This document shows positions 14,087 through 20,070 of a stretch of DNA of 20,070 nucleotides, one piece after another (position 1 is the first letter of the stretch; each line of letters opens with the position of its first letter). Source of the stretch: JAYEIH01 sp034659995 (lineage in GTDB: Archaea; Methanobacteriota_B; Thermococci; Methanofastidiosales; B48-G16); NCBI GenBank assembly GCA_034659995.1, contig JAYEIH010000037.1, positions 1 to 20,070 on the forward strand, in the 5' to 3' direction. The notes beneath the pieces are model-generated. The model saw only the letters and a list, made by a program, of their open reading frames with translations. It had not been told where the DNA came from and searched no databases. The position numbers were made by a program, and so were the translations under genes.

Positions 14087-15376
14087 CTACCTGCGCTTCA
14101 TCCCTACTGCTATTAACAGAACGATACCGATGACTGCCGCGATGATATAGTATATCTTATTATTCTTTTTCTCTTGGTCCCCATGTTTTTCCGCAGGTTG
14201 TGTTTCTTTTTTCTCGGTGCTTGCGGATCCCCCCTTTTCTCCGAGGCAGTAAAGCTTTGAGCTTCCGGGGACAAATACATAGCTATTTGATATGGCCGGC
14301 GCCCCGATGACATTTCCCGTTTCGAAACCACCGAGAAGATTTCCGTTAGTAGCTTCAAGGCAGTAAAAACGACCGTCTAGGCAGCCTATATGCACTATAC
14401 CGTCGGATATTGCTGGTGATGAGATTACCGTACCTCCTGTCGGGAAGGTCCATTCCTCTGTTCCCGAGTTCGCGTCGAGGCAGTAAACTTTGTTGTTCCA
14501 CGATCCGAAGTACACCTTGCCGGAAGCGACACTCAGCGTTGAGATTATTCTGTCTCCTTCTGCATGTTCTTCCATTAACTCACTGGCTTCCGTCTTAAAC
14601 TCCCAGAAGGGCTCACCTGTCTTGCAGTCCAAACAGTAAATCTTTTTCTTTCCCGAACCAAAGTATACTCTGTCGTTATATATTGTGGGCGAGGATGTGA
14701 TGAACTGGCTGCTCATTCCCGGAGGACAGCTCCCCTTGGGGATATGCGCTGTCTCGTACATCCACACCCTGTTACCATCAAGGTCAATGCAGTGGAGCTC
14801 GTCCCTGTAGAACTCGTTCTGTAGCACGATAAAGATCCTTTCATTCCAGACAGCAGCAGAGGTTTTTACAGCCATCTTTGCCACGTATTTCCAGTTTATA
14901 TCTCCCGTCTCAGCATCCAGACAGTAAAAAAGAGAGTTCCAGCTTCCTATAAAGACTTTTCCTTTATAAACAATCGGAGAGGCAGTTATATCCTTGTTAG
15001 TCTCTATTTTCCAGATGGTATTTCCCTCTGTATCCAGACAGTATACATAACCCTTCATTGTCCCGATGTATATCCTATTGTTGACAACGGTAGGCGATGA
15101 ACCGAAGATGCTCATCTTTTTCTTCCAGAGCTCATTCCCATTAAGATCCAGGGCGTAAAGATACTTTGAAGTACCTATATAGACCGTGTTTTCCACGACA
15201 GCAGGAGAGCTGTATATTTTCCCCGTCAGGTTAACATTCCATATTTCAGTATTAACAGTACCCACATCTATATCACTGAATCCCGTATGTTCCTCATCAT
15301 GCATAAACATGTTCCAGTCTGCACATACCAGCGGTAGTAAAATCAACACCATAACAACGGATAGAATCTTTTTCAT
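14087..15376 (-). CDS. secreted PQQ-repeat beta-propeller protein
   Basis: 429 residues. A signal peptide (MKKILSVVMVLILLPLVCA) is followed by eight PQQ-like/WD-type repeats. Each has a VYxGSxxxxxYCLD core: YALDLNG, YCLDTEG, YCLDAETG, HCIDLDG, YCLDCKTG, YCLDANSG, YCLEATNG, YCLGEKGG. The count fits an eight-bladed propeller. A short polar linker (about 380-403) and a C-terminal membrane anchor (about 406-424) with a basic MKRR tail follow. It should be displayed outside the cell, binding protein or sugar; PQQ itself is unlikely in an archaeon with no PQQ enzymes visible. GGTGA (15381-15385) lies 4 nt before the ATG. Confidence 0.9.
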   Translation of the reverse strand: MKKILSVVMVLILLPLVCADWNMFMHDEEHTGFSDIDVGTVNTEIWNVNLTGKIYSSPAVVENTVYIGTSKYLYALDLNGNELWKKKMSIFGSSPTVVNNRIYIGTMKGYVYCLDTEGNTIWKIETNKDITASPIVYKGKVFIGSWNSLFYCLDAETGDINWKYVAKMAVKTSAAVWNERIFIVLQNEFYRDELHCIDLDGNRVWMYETAHIPKGSCPPGMSSQFITSSPTIYNDRVYFGSGKKKIYCLDCKTGEPFWEFKTEASELMEEHAEGDRIISTLSVASGKVYFGSWNNKVYCLDANSGTEEWTFPTGGTVISSPAISDGIVHIGCLDGRFYCLEATNGNLLGGFETGNVIGAPAISNSYVFVPGSSKLYCLGEKGGSASTEKKETQPAEKHGDQEKKNNKIYYIIAAVIGIVLLIAVGMKRR

Positions 15377-15414
15377 AAATTCACCTTCTTCATAACTATA
15401 TTACATCTTCACTT

Positions 15415-15423
15415 TTTTTAAGT
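15415..15423 (-). promoter_or_regulatory. TATA-like box for the PQQ-repeat gene
   Basis: ACTTAAAAA on the minus strand. A start about 26 nt downstream would leave a leader of about 17 nt containing GGTGA. Confidence 0.35.
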
Positions 15424-15444
15424 CTTACTGTTCTTCACAAGTAT

Positions 15445-15452
15445 ATTTAAAA
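15445..15452 (+). promoter_or_regulatory. TATA box for the kae1 operon
   Basis: ATTTAAAA centred about 25.5 nt before ATG 15474, with no SD. The operon mRNA is probably leaderless, and I see no other strong promoter before the tRNA. Confidence 0.55.
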
Positions 15453-15473
15453 CCTAATAACCTACATACTATC

Positions 15474-16445
15474 ATGATCTCCCTCGGCATAGAGAGCACG
15501 GCACATACCTTTGGTGTGGGTATCGTCACAGAGGAGGAGGTACTGGCAAACGAGACCTCCGTCTACTCGGGAGAGGGTATCCACCCGCGAAAGGCGGCGG
15601 ATCACCATGCTGATACTGCAAAAGATGTCTTTGATGCCGCGTTGGAGAAAAGTAATGTTTCTTTGGAGGATCTCGATCTGATCAGCTTTTCCCAGGGGCC
15701 CGGAATAGGACCGTCTCTACGAATCGGTGCTACTGCGGCAAGGACACTTTCTCTCAGGCTCAAAATACCAATTGTAGGGGTTAATCACTGTGTGAGCCAT
15801 ATAGAAATAGGGAAATTTGCCACAGAAGCGACGGATCCCGTGACGCTCTACGTCTCCGGCGGCAACACGCAAATAATTGCCTATGCGGCGCATAGATACA
15901 GAATTTTTGGAGAAACACTTGATATTGGAATAGGAAATATGCAGGACATGTTTGGTAGAAAACTGGGGCTCTCATTTCCATGTGGGAGGGAAATTGATAA
16001 TCTCGTATCCAAAGGAGAAAAATACCTTCAACTGCCATATACGGTAAAAGGAATGGATTTTTCCTTCAGTGGCATGTTAACAGAGGCTTTGAAATATAAA
16101 AAAATGGAAAAAAGGGAAGACATTGCATTTTCACTTATGGAAACTGCATTTTCAACGGTAGTGGAAGCATCGGAGAGAGCTTTGGCGCATACAGGGAAAA
16201 AAGAGCTCCTCTTAACAGGAGGCATTGCTGCTTCCCCGCGGCTTCGCGAGATGTGCGAAATAATGTGCGAGGAGCGGAACGATAGGTTTCATGTACCACC
16301 ATTCGATCTCTGCAGGGATAACGGAGCCATGATCGCCTACCATGGACTGATATCATATAACAGCGGGGTCCGGATGAATCTTGAGGATACGGTGGTACGG
16401 CAGAGATGGAGAACGGATGAGGTGGAAGTAGCATGGTTATCATAG
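15474..16445 (+). CDS. kae1: KEOPS subunit Kae1, tRNA t6A37 threonylcarbamoyltransferase
   Basis: Transfers threonylcarbamoyl from TC-AMP to A37 of ANN-decoding tRNAs. 323 residues, normal length. An ASKHA fold opens with LGIESTAHTFGVGIV. Metal ligands lie in VNHCVSHIEIG (His105, His109). Nucleotide-binding loops are YVSGGNTQ (126-133) and GGIAASPRLREM, and the late acidic ligand is in CRDNGAMIAYHG. It lacks a fused Bud32; the kinase is the next gene, overlapping by 13 bases. It is the first gene of the operon. Confidence 0.97.
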   Translation: MISLGIESTAHTFGVGIVTEEEVLANETSVYSGEGIHPRKAADHHADTAKDVFDAALEKSNVSLEDLDLISFSQGPGIGPSLRIGATAARTLSLRLKIPIVGVNHCVSHIEIGKFATEATDPVTLYVSGGNTQIIAYAAHRYRIFGETLDIGIGNMQDMFGRKLGLSFPCGREIDNLVSKGEKYLQLPYTVKGMDFSFSGMLTEALKYKKMEKREDIAFSLMETAFSTVVEASERALAHTGKKELLLTGGIAASPRLREMCEIMCEERNDRFHVPPFDLCRDNGAMIAYHGLISYNSGVRMNLEDTVVRQRWRTDEVEVAWLS

Positions 16446-17107
16446 CTAGAGGGGCCGAGGCGGTACTTGAGAGAACAAAGTTTGAGGATCAGTATTTTCC
16501 CAGCAGAGATCTGAATATAGATATTATCCTTAAAAAGAGAATTAAAAAAGGATACCGTGCAGAGGAGATAGATAGCTACCTGCGGCAGTCCAGAACTGTT
16601 CTTGAGGCGAGGCTGATACATGAGGCAAAAAAGTATGTGAGAACACCGACCATCTTTGAGGTGGATACGGATGAGTGTTATATCGTGATGGAATATATAG
16701 AGGGAACGCGTATGAAAGAGCTCCTTAATCGGCTAGAACGGAAGAAAAGAAGAGTTATATGTCAGAAAATAGGAAAAATTGTTGGAGAACTCCATAACCA
16801 TGGCATCATCCACGGAGACCTGACTACTTCCAATATGATATATCGGGCCGGTGAGATATACCTCATTGATTTTGGTCTCGGCGAGTTTTCACGGGAGATA
16901 GAGCAGCAGGGCGTTGATCTACACCTGTTAAGAGAAGCTCTCCAGTCCACTCATTACGATCAGTTTCAGGAAGATTTTGAGATGATTATGAGAGGCTACG
17001 GAGAGATCGTCGGAAAAGAAAAGAAAGAAAAGGTTTTAAAGAGAATCGAACAAATAGAGAGGAGGGGAAGGTATGTTAAAAGAGATAGTTTTCATAACAG
17101 GCAATGA
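16433..17107 (+). CDS. bud32: KEOPS subunit Bud32, Kae1-associated kinase/ATPase
   Basis: A small atypical RIO-like kinase that acts as an ATPase in KEOPS and is required for t6A formation. 224 residues. A glycine-poor loop RGAEA at 6-10 is followed by the ATP lysine in ILKKRIKKGYR, the alpha-C Glu59 in RTVLEARL, hinge MEYIEG, catalytic loop HGDLTTSN at 127-134 and DFG at 146-148. The conserved C-terminal RGRYVKR is present, followed by seven extra residues from the 35-base overlap with rdgB. Its start overlaps kae1. In many archaea the two are fused; here they are separate but coupled. Confidence 0.96.
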   Translation: MVIIARGAEAVLERTKFEDQYFPSRDLNIDIILKKRIKKGYRAEEIDSYLRQSRTVLEARLIHEAKKYVRTPTIFEVDTDECYIVMEYIEGTRMKELLNRLERKKRRVICQKIGKIVGELHNHGIIHGDLTTSNMIYRAGEIYLIDFGLGEFSREIEQQGVDLHLLREALQSTHYDQFQEDFEMIMRGYGEIVGKEKKEKVLKRIEQIERRGRYVKRDSFHNRQ

Positions 17108-17624
17108 ACAGAAGTTTAACGAGGCTAAAAAGCTTATAGCCCCGCTTGGATACGAACTGATGCAAAAAAACCCGGGGTATCCCGAGATACAGAGTTCTTC
17201 TCTTGAGGGCGTGGCGAGATACGGAATAGAGCATTTGAAAAAAAAGAACGATACTTTCTTTCTTGAGGACTCAGGGCTCTTTATCCAGGCTCTGGATGGG
17301 TTTCCAGGGGTTTACTCAAAGTTTGTATTCGGTACGATAGGGAATGAGGGCATCCTAACGCTCATGAAAAAAATGGAGAACAGAAATGCCGTTTTTAGGG
17401 CGGTAATTGGGTTTTATGACGGCGAACCAAAGGTTTTTAAAGGGGAATGTAAAGGAAAGATAGCCAAGGAACTACAAGGCAGTCATGGATTTGGTTACGA
17501 TCCAATTTTTATCCCCCGAGGAAGCAAGAAAACATTTGGAGCAATGAGCACTCATCGAAAGAATGAGTACTCTCATAGGGGGAAAGCCTTAAAGAGTTTC
17601 GTTTCATATTTAAAAAAGAGGTGA
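17073..17624 (+). CDS. rdgB: XTP/dITP diphosphatase (RdgB/HAM1 family)
   Basis: Hydrolyses deaminated purine triphosphates (ITP, dITP, XTP) to monophosphates, cleaning the nucleotide pool. 183 residues. ITGNEQKF (8-15), the catalytic EDSGL (65-69), GFGYDPIF (139-146) and the C-terminal SHRGKA (167-172) are all present. AGGAGG-like sequence lies upstream of the ATG, which sits 35 bases inside bud32. Its stop is 4 bases before rps15. Location between KEOPS genes and ribosomal genes is common in archaea. Confidence 0.95.
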   Translation: MLKEIVFITGNEQKFNEAKKLIAPLGYELMQKNPGYPEIQSSSLEGVARYGIEHLKKKNDTFFLEDSGLFIQALDGFPGVYSKFVFGTIGNEGILTLMKKMENRNAVFRAVIGFYDGEPKVFKGECKGKIAKELQGSHGFGYDPIFIPRGSKKTFGAMSTHRKNEYSHRGKALKSFVSYLKKR

Positions 17625-17628
17625 AAAA

Positions 17629-18084
17629 ATGGCAAGAATGCACTCACGAAGAAGAGGAAAGTCAGGCTCAACACCGCCACCTATGACAGATTCTCCTGCA
17701 TGGGTTGAACACAAAAAAAAGGATATAGAGGCATTAGTTGTCAAACTGGGAAAAGAAGGGCGTTCGCCAAGTCTTATCGGTATGCGTTTGAGGGATCAGT
17801 ATGGTATCCCAAATGTAAAGCTTAGTACGGGAAAAAAGATAACGGAGATTCTAAAAGAGAACGGGTTGACGTCCAAGTATCCCGAGGATATCCTGAATCT
17901 AATAAAGAAAGCAGTACTAATAGGAAAACATCTGGAAGAAAATAACAAAGATTATCATTCCCGAAGAGGCTTAAGACTAACAGAAGCAAAGATAAGGAGA
18001 CTCGCAAAGTATTATAAGAGAAAAGGTGAACTTCCGGAAGACTGGAGATATGATCCAGAAAAAGCTGTGCTTCTCTTAAGGTGA
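17629..18084 (+). CDS. rps15: 30S ribosomal protein S15 (archaeal type)
   Basis: 151 residues with the archaeal/eukaryotic N-terminal extension (MARMHSRRRGKSGSTPP) before the S15 four-helix core; the core carries NNKDYHSRRGL and RLAKYYKRKG. GGTGA lies 4 nt before the ATG. It is separated by 4 bases from both neighbours and belongs to the kae1 operon. Normal length. Confidence 0.97.
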   Translation: MARMHSRRRGKSGSTPPPMTDSPAWVEHKKKDIEALVVKLGKEGRSPSLIGMRLRDQYGIPNVKLSTGKKITEILKENGLTSKYPEDILNLIKKAVLIGKHLEENNKDYHSRRGLRLTEAKIRRLAKYYKRKGELPEDWRYDPEKAVLLLR

Positions 18085-18091
18085 TCTGTTG
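18080..18091 (+). promoter_or_regulatory. SD motif selecting a TTG start
   Basis: GGTGA (18080-18084) stands exactly 4 nt before TTG 18089, the spacing found before rps8e, rps15 and the PQQ gene. ATG 18098, three codons later, would be 13 nt from it, although GAGG at 18091-18094 lies close to that ATG. Confidence 0.5.
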
Positions 18092-19417
18092 AGGAATATG
18101 CAGAAAAAAGCTGCTGAAATCTCTTCTTTTTTTAGGGATAATGTTTCCGAGTTTGAGAAGATCTATATAATTTCTCACAACGATACAGATGGCATCACCG
18201 CTTGTGCTCTGCTGCGTATTACGCTCTCCCGGTTTAAAGAGGTAGAGGCAAAGATGCTCCCTCAGATATACTCAGCAACCCTCGAGGAGTTAAAGGAGGA
18301 AGTGGGAAATAATCTGATTGTATTCTCTGATCTCGGCAGCTCTTTTTGCAGCGAGATCGCTGAGAAATTCAAATATTCTATTATTCTGGATCATCACCCT
18401 CCAAAAGATTGTGAAGGAAATGTTCTAAACCCGCATCTCTTTGGTTACAACGGTGCCCGTGATCTTTCCGGTGCCGGTGCTGCCTATCTCTTCTGCAAAA
18501 ATCTCTATCCTGCGATAAGACAATACAGTTATCTTGCGATTGTCGGTGCAATAGGTGACAAACAAAACGAACCCTTTCAGGGTATAAATCTTGAGATACT
18601 TAAGGACGGGAAGGGCGTTTTTGTGAGAAATAGAGACAACATCCATATTAAAAATGTCAAAAAGGACCTCATGAATGGAAAGTACTTTTCCTCTCTCGTA
18701 AATGCCTGCGGAACACTGGACAAAGAAGATCTGGGGCTTCAGGTATGCCTTCAGGATGAAAAGGCAATAAAAGAAGCCAAAAAGCTATTCAAAACGTATA
18801 ACAATGAGTTAACTGAGGCTGTACAGGAGGTCCTGGAAAACAAAGAGGAGATAGTTGAGGAAAACAAATCAAAGTCTGCATACTTCATACGTTCCCCCCT
18901 GGAACGAGAGGTTACAGGGCCGCTTTCCACGCTTCTTATTGAGGAGTTTAACGATAAACCGGTGATCCTCATATCACAAAAAGAAACTCTTAAGGTCTCT
19001 GCCCGGGGAACTAAAGAGCTTATTTCTCAGGGGTTGCATCTGGGAAAAGCTTTAAAAAACGCTGTCGGGAGAAAAGGGGAAGGAGGGGGGCATGATATTG
19101 CCTCAGGTGCAAAGTATCATGGGGAAACTGAGGAATTTATAGAAAAACTGGACTTTGAAATAAAAAAACAGCTGGGGAAACAATTTTTGTTAGATGGGGA
19201 ACTCATAATCTTATATGATGATGGTGAAAAGGCAGCATCGGTGGCAGAGGCAATAAATGTTGATAATGAAGAACCTTTAAAAACTACCACGATAGAAAGC
19301 TATAATAAGAAGAATGAGTTTAGGACACACGTGAGATCAGAAAATATAGGTACCTTTAAAAATGTAATAGATGATATACTTGTTTGTATCAAGTCTTCTG
19401 AAATAATAGAGGAGTGA
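18089..19417 (+). CDS. DHH/DHHA1 phosphoesterase with C-terminal Pcc1-like KEOPS domain
   Basis: 442 residues. The RecJ-like DHH domain has SHNDTDGITA (29-38), Asp81, LDHHPP (100-105) and AIGD (154-157). The DHHA1 domain carries GGGHDIASGA (332-341). Mn2+-dependent nuclease or nanoRNase activity is expected, as for archaeal RecJ-like proteins next to rps15. Residues about 369-442 form a separate domain with the size and pattern of Pcc1: a first strand (ELIILY), a helix with alternating Ala (GEKAASVAEAI), VDN in the place of the usual PDN, two more strands (TTTIES, EFRTHVRS) and a last helix (TFKNVIDDILVCIKSSE). Pcc1 is the KEOPS dimerisation subunit that binds Kae1; in other archaea it is, as I recall, a separate gene near rps3ae. 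The Pcc1 call is from pattern only. Confidence 0.85.
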   Translation: MRNMQKKAAEISSFFRDNVSEFEKIYIISHNDTDGITACALLRITLSRFKEVEAKMLPQIYSATLEELKEEVGNNLIVFSDLGSSFCSEIAEKFKYSIILDHHPPKDCEGNVLNPHLFGYNGARDLSGAGAAYLFCKNLYPAIRQYSYLAIVGAIGDKQNEPFQGINLEILKDGKGVFVRNRDNIHIKNVKKDLMNGKYFSSLVNACGTLDKEDLGLQVCLQDEKAIKEAKKLFKTYNNELTEAVQEVLENKEEIVEENKSKSAYFIRSPLEREVTGPLSTLLIEEFNDKPVILISQKETLKVSARGTKELISQGLHLGKALKNAVGRKGEGGGHDIASGAKYHGETEEFIEKLDFEIKKQLGKQFLLDGELIILYDDGEKAASVAEAINVDNEEPLKTTTIESYNKKNEFRTHVRSENIGTFKNVIDDILVCIKSSEIIEE

Positions 19418-19421
19418 AAAA

Positions 19422-19997
19422 ATGGCAAGAAGGAGTACAAGAAAAAAGGATCCATGGAAAATGAAAAAGTGGTATACTGTTTACGCCCCAAAAATATTTG
19501 GGAATCAAAAGATAGCTGAGATACCTGCCAGTGCCCCTGAGCAAGTGAAGGGAAGAGTAATAGAAACTACACTGAGAGATCTCACAGGAGATTTCAAGAA
19601 GAACTATGTGAAATTATTTTTTGAAATAAAGGAAGTTAAGGGCGAGAATGCGTATACAGAGCTCAAGAAACAGGAACTCCTGAGGTCATATATGAAGTCA
19701 CAGGTCAGGAGAAACACGACAAAGGTGGAACTGACCCTTAAAGTAGAGACCAAGGACGGCCGCAAAGCAAGGATACAGGTGGCTGCTATCACCCTTAAAA
19801 AGATTCAGCAGTCTCAGGAAAAAAAGATCAGAGAGATACTGAGAGAGGTAATCATGAAAAAAGCTGCTGCAAAGGATTTCAACGTCTTCAGTCTTGAGCT
19901 TATACTTGGGAAGGTGGCGGCTGCGGCGTACAGAAGGGCCAAAAAGATCTACCCGCTGAAACGGGTGGAAACAACAAAGACAAAGATACTTGCATAG
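19422..19997 (+). CDS. rps3ae: 30S ribosomal protein S3ae
   Basis: 191 residues, basic, with the S3Ae opening WYTVYAPKIFG, the core GRVIETTLRDLTGDF and the helix-rich KKIQQSQEKKIREILRE. Normal archaeal length. GAGTGA lies 4 nt before the ATG, and the gene is 4 bases after the DHH gene, the last coding member of the operon. The last base of its TAG stop is also base 1 of the tRNA that follows. Confidence 0.97.
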   Translation: MARRSTRKKDPWKMKKWYTVYAPKIFGNQKIAEIPASAPEQVKGRVIETTLRDLTGDFKKNYVKLFFEIKEVKGENAYTELKKQELLRSYMKSQVRRNTTKVELTLKVETKDGRKARIQVAAITLKKIQQSQEKKIREILREVIMKKAAAKDFNVFSLELILGKVAAAAYRRAKKIYPLKRVETTKTKILA

Positions 19998-20070
19998 GGC
20001 CCGTGACCTAGCTGGATAAGGTGTCGGCCTTCTAAGCCGAAAATCGCGGGTTCGAATCCCGCCGGGTCCG
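19997..20070 (+). tRNA. tRNA-Arg (anticodon UCU)
   Basis: 74 nt with a complete cloverleaf. The acceptor is GGGCCCG/CGGGTCC (one G-U). The D arm is ACCT/AGGT, the anticodon stem TCGGC/GCCGA with loop CTTCTAA (anticodon TCT, A37), the T arm GCGGG-TTCGAAT-CCCGC, and the discriminator G. There is no intron and no encoded CCA within the window. It reads AGA (and AGG), codons used often in these genes. U36 followed by A37 makes it a substrate for KEOPS t6A. No TATA box lies at the right distance, so it is probably processed from the operon transcript. Confidence 0.96.

Overview
The window looks like a low-to-moderate GC euryarchaeal chromosome. The evidence is archaeal ribosomal proteins (S8e, S15 with its archaeal N-terminus, S3ae), Kae1 and Bud32 in tandem, an archaeal Trm5, TATA boxes at fixed distances from starts, and GGTGA-type Shine-Dalgarno (SD) motifs. 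I cannot assign it to an order. It has no CRISPR, rRNA, insertion sequence or integrase. No gap between genes exceeds about 300 bases, and the largest (359-522) holds only promoter-like AT-rich sequence.

Layout. 1-1173 is a poorly conserved stretch with a small membrane protein and an unrecognised gene whose reading frames do not fit cleanly together. 1198-2535 is a MATE efflux transporter. 2525-3969 (minus) is an RsmC-like methyltransferase overlapping trm5, divergent from rps8e and ogt (4030-4942) across a palindromic TATA box. 4947-7707 (minus) holds a leucine-rich-repeat surface protein, a membrane protein made of two copies of one unit, and a winged-helix ORF that runs into a start-less RDD membrane domain at an A7 slippery site. 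7802-8433 holds a stand-alone LigD-type 3'-phosphoesterase and a stand-alone Lrp/AsnC effector domain. 8498-11907 is a three-gene envelope cluster ending in an O-antigen-polymerase-like protein. 11894-13271 (minus) is a SagB-type nitroreductase and a membrane-anchored beta-sandwich protein. 13347-15376 is a KaiC-like ATPase convergent with an eight-repeat PQQ beta-propeller surface protein.

The right end (15474-20070) is one tight operon: kae1, bud32, rdgB, rps15, a DHH phosphoesterase carrying what looks like a fused C-terminal Pcc1 domain, rps3ae and tRNA-Arg(UCU). Three KEOPS subunits (Kae1, Bud32, Pcc1-like) for t6A37 synthesis would then be co-expressed with a tRNA that is itself a t6A substrate. 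The tRNA begins on the last base of the rps3ae stop codon.

The most unusual items are the DHH-Pcc1 fusion, the winged-helix/RDD frameshift site (SD-like element, A_AAA_AAA heptamer and small hairpin), and the tRNA overlapping a stop codon. Start sites fall into two promoter classes: leaderless genes with the TATA centre about 25-27 nt upstream of the start, and genes with leaders of about 10 nt, mostly carrying a GGTG or GTGA motif placed 4 nt before the start.
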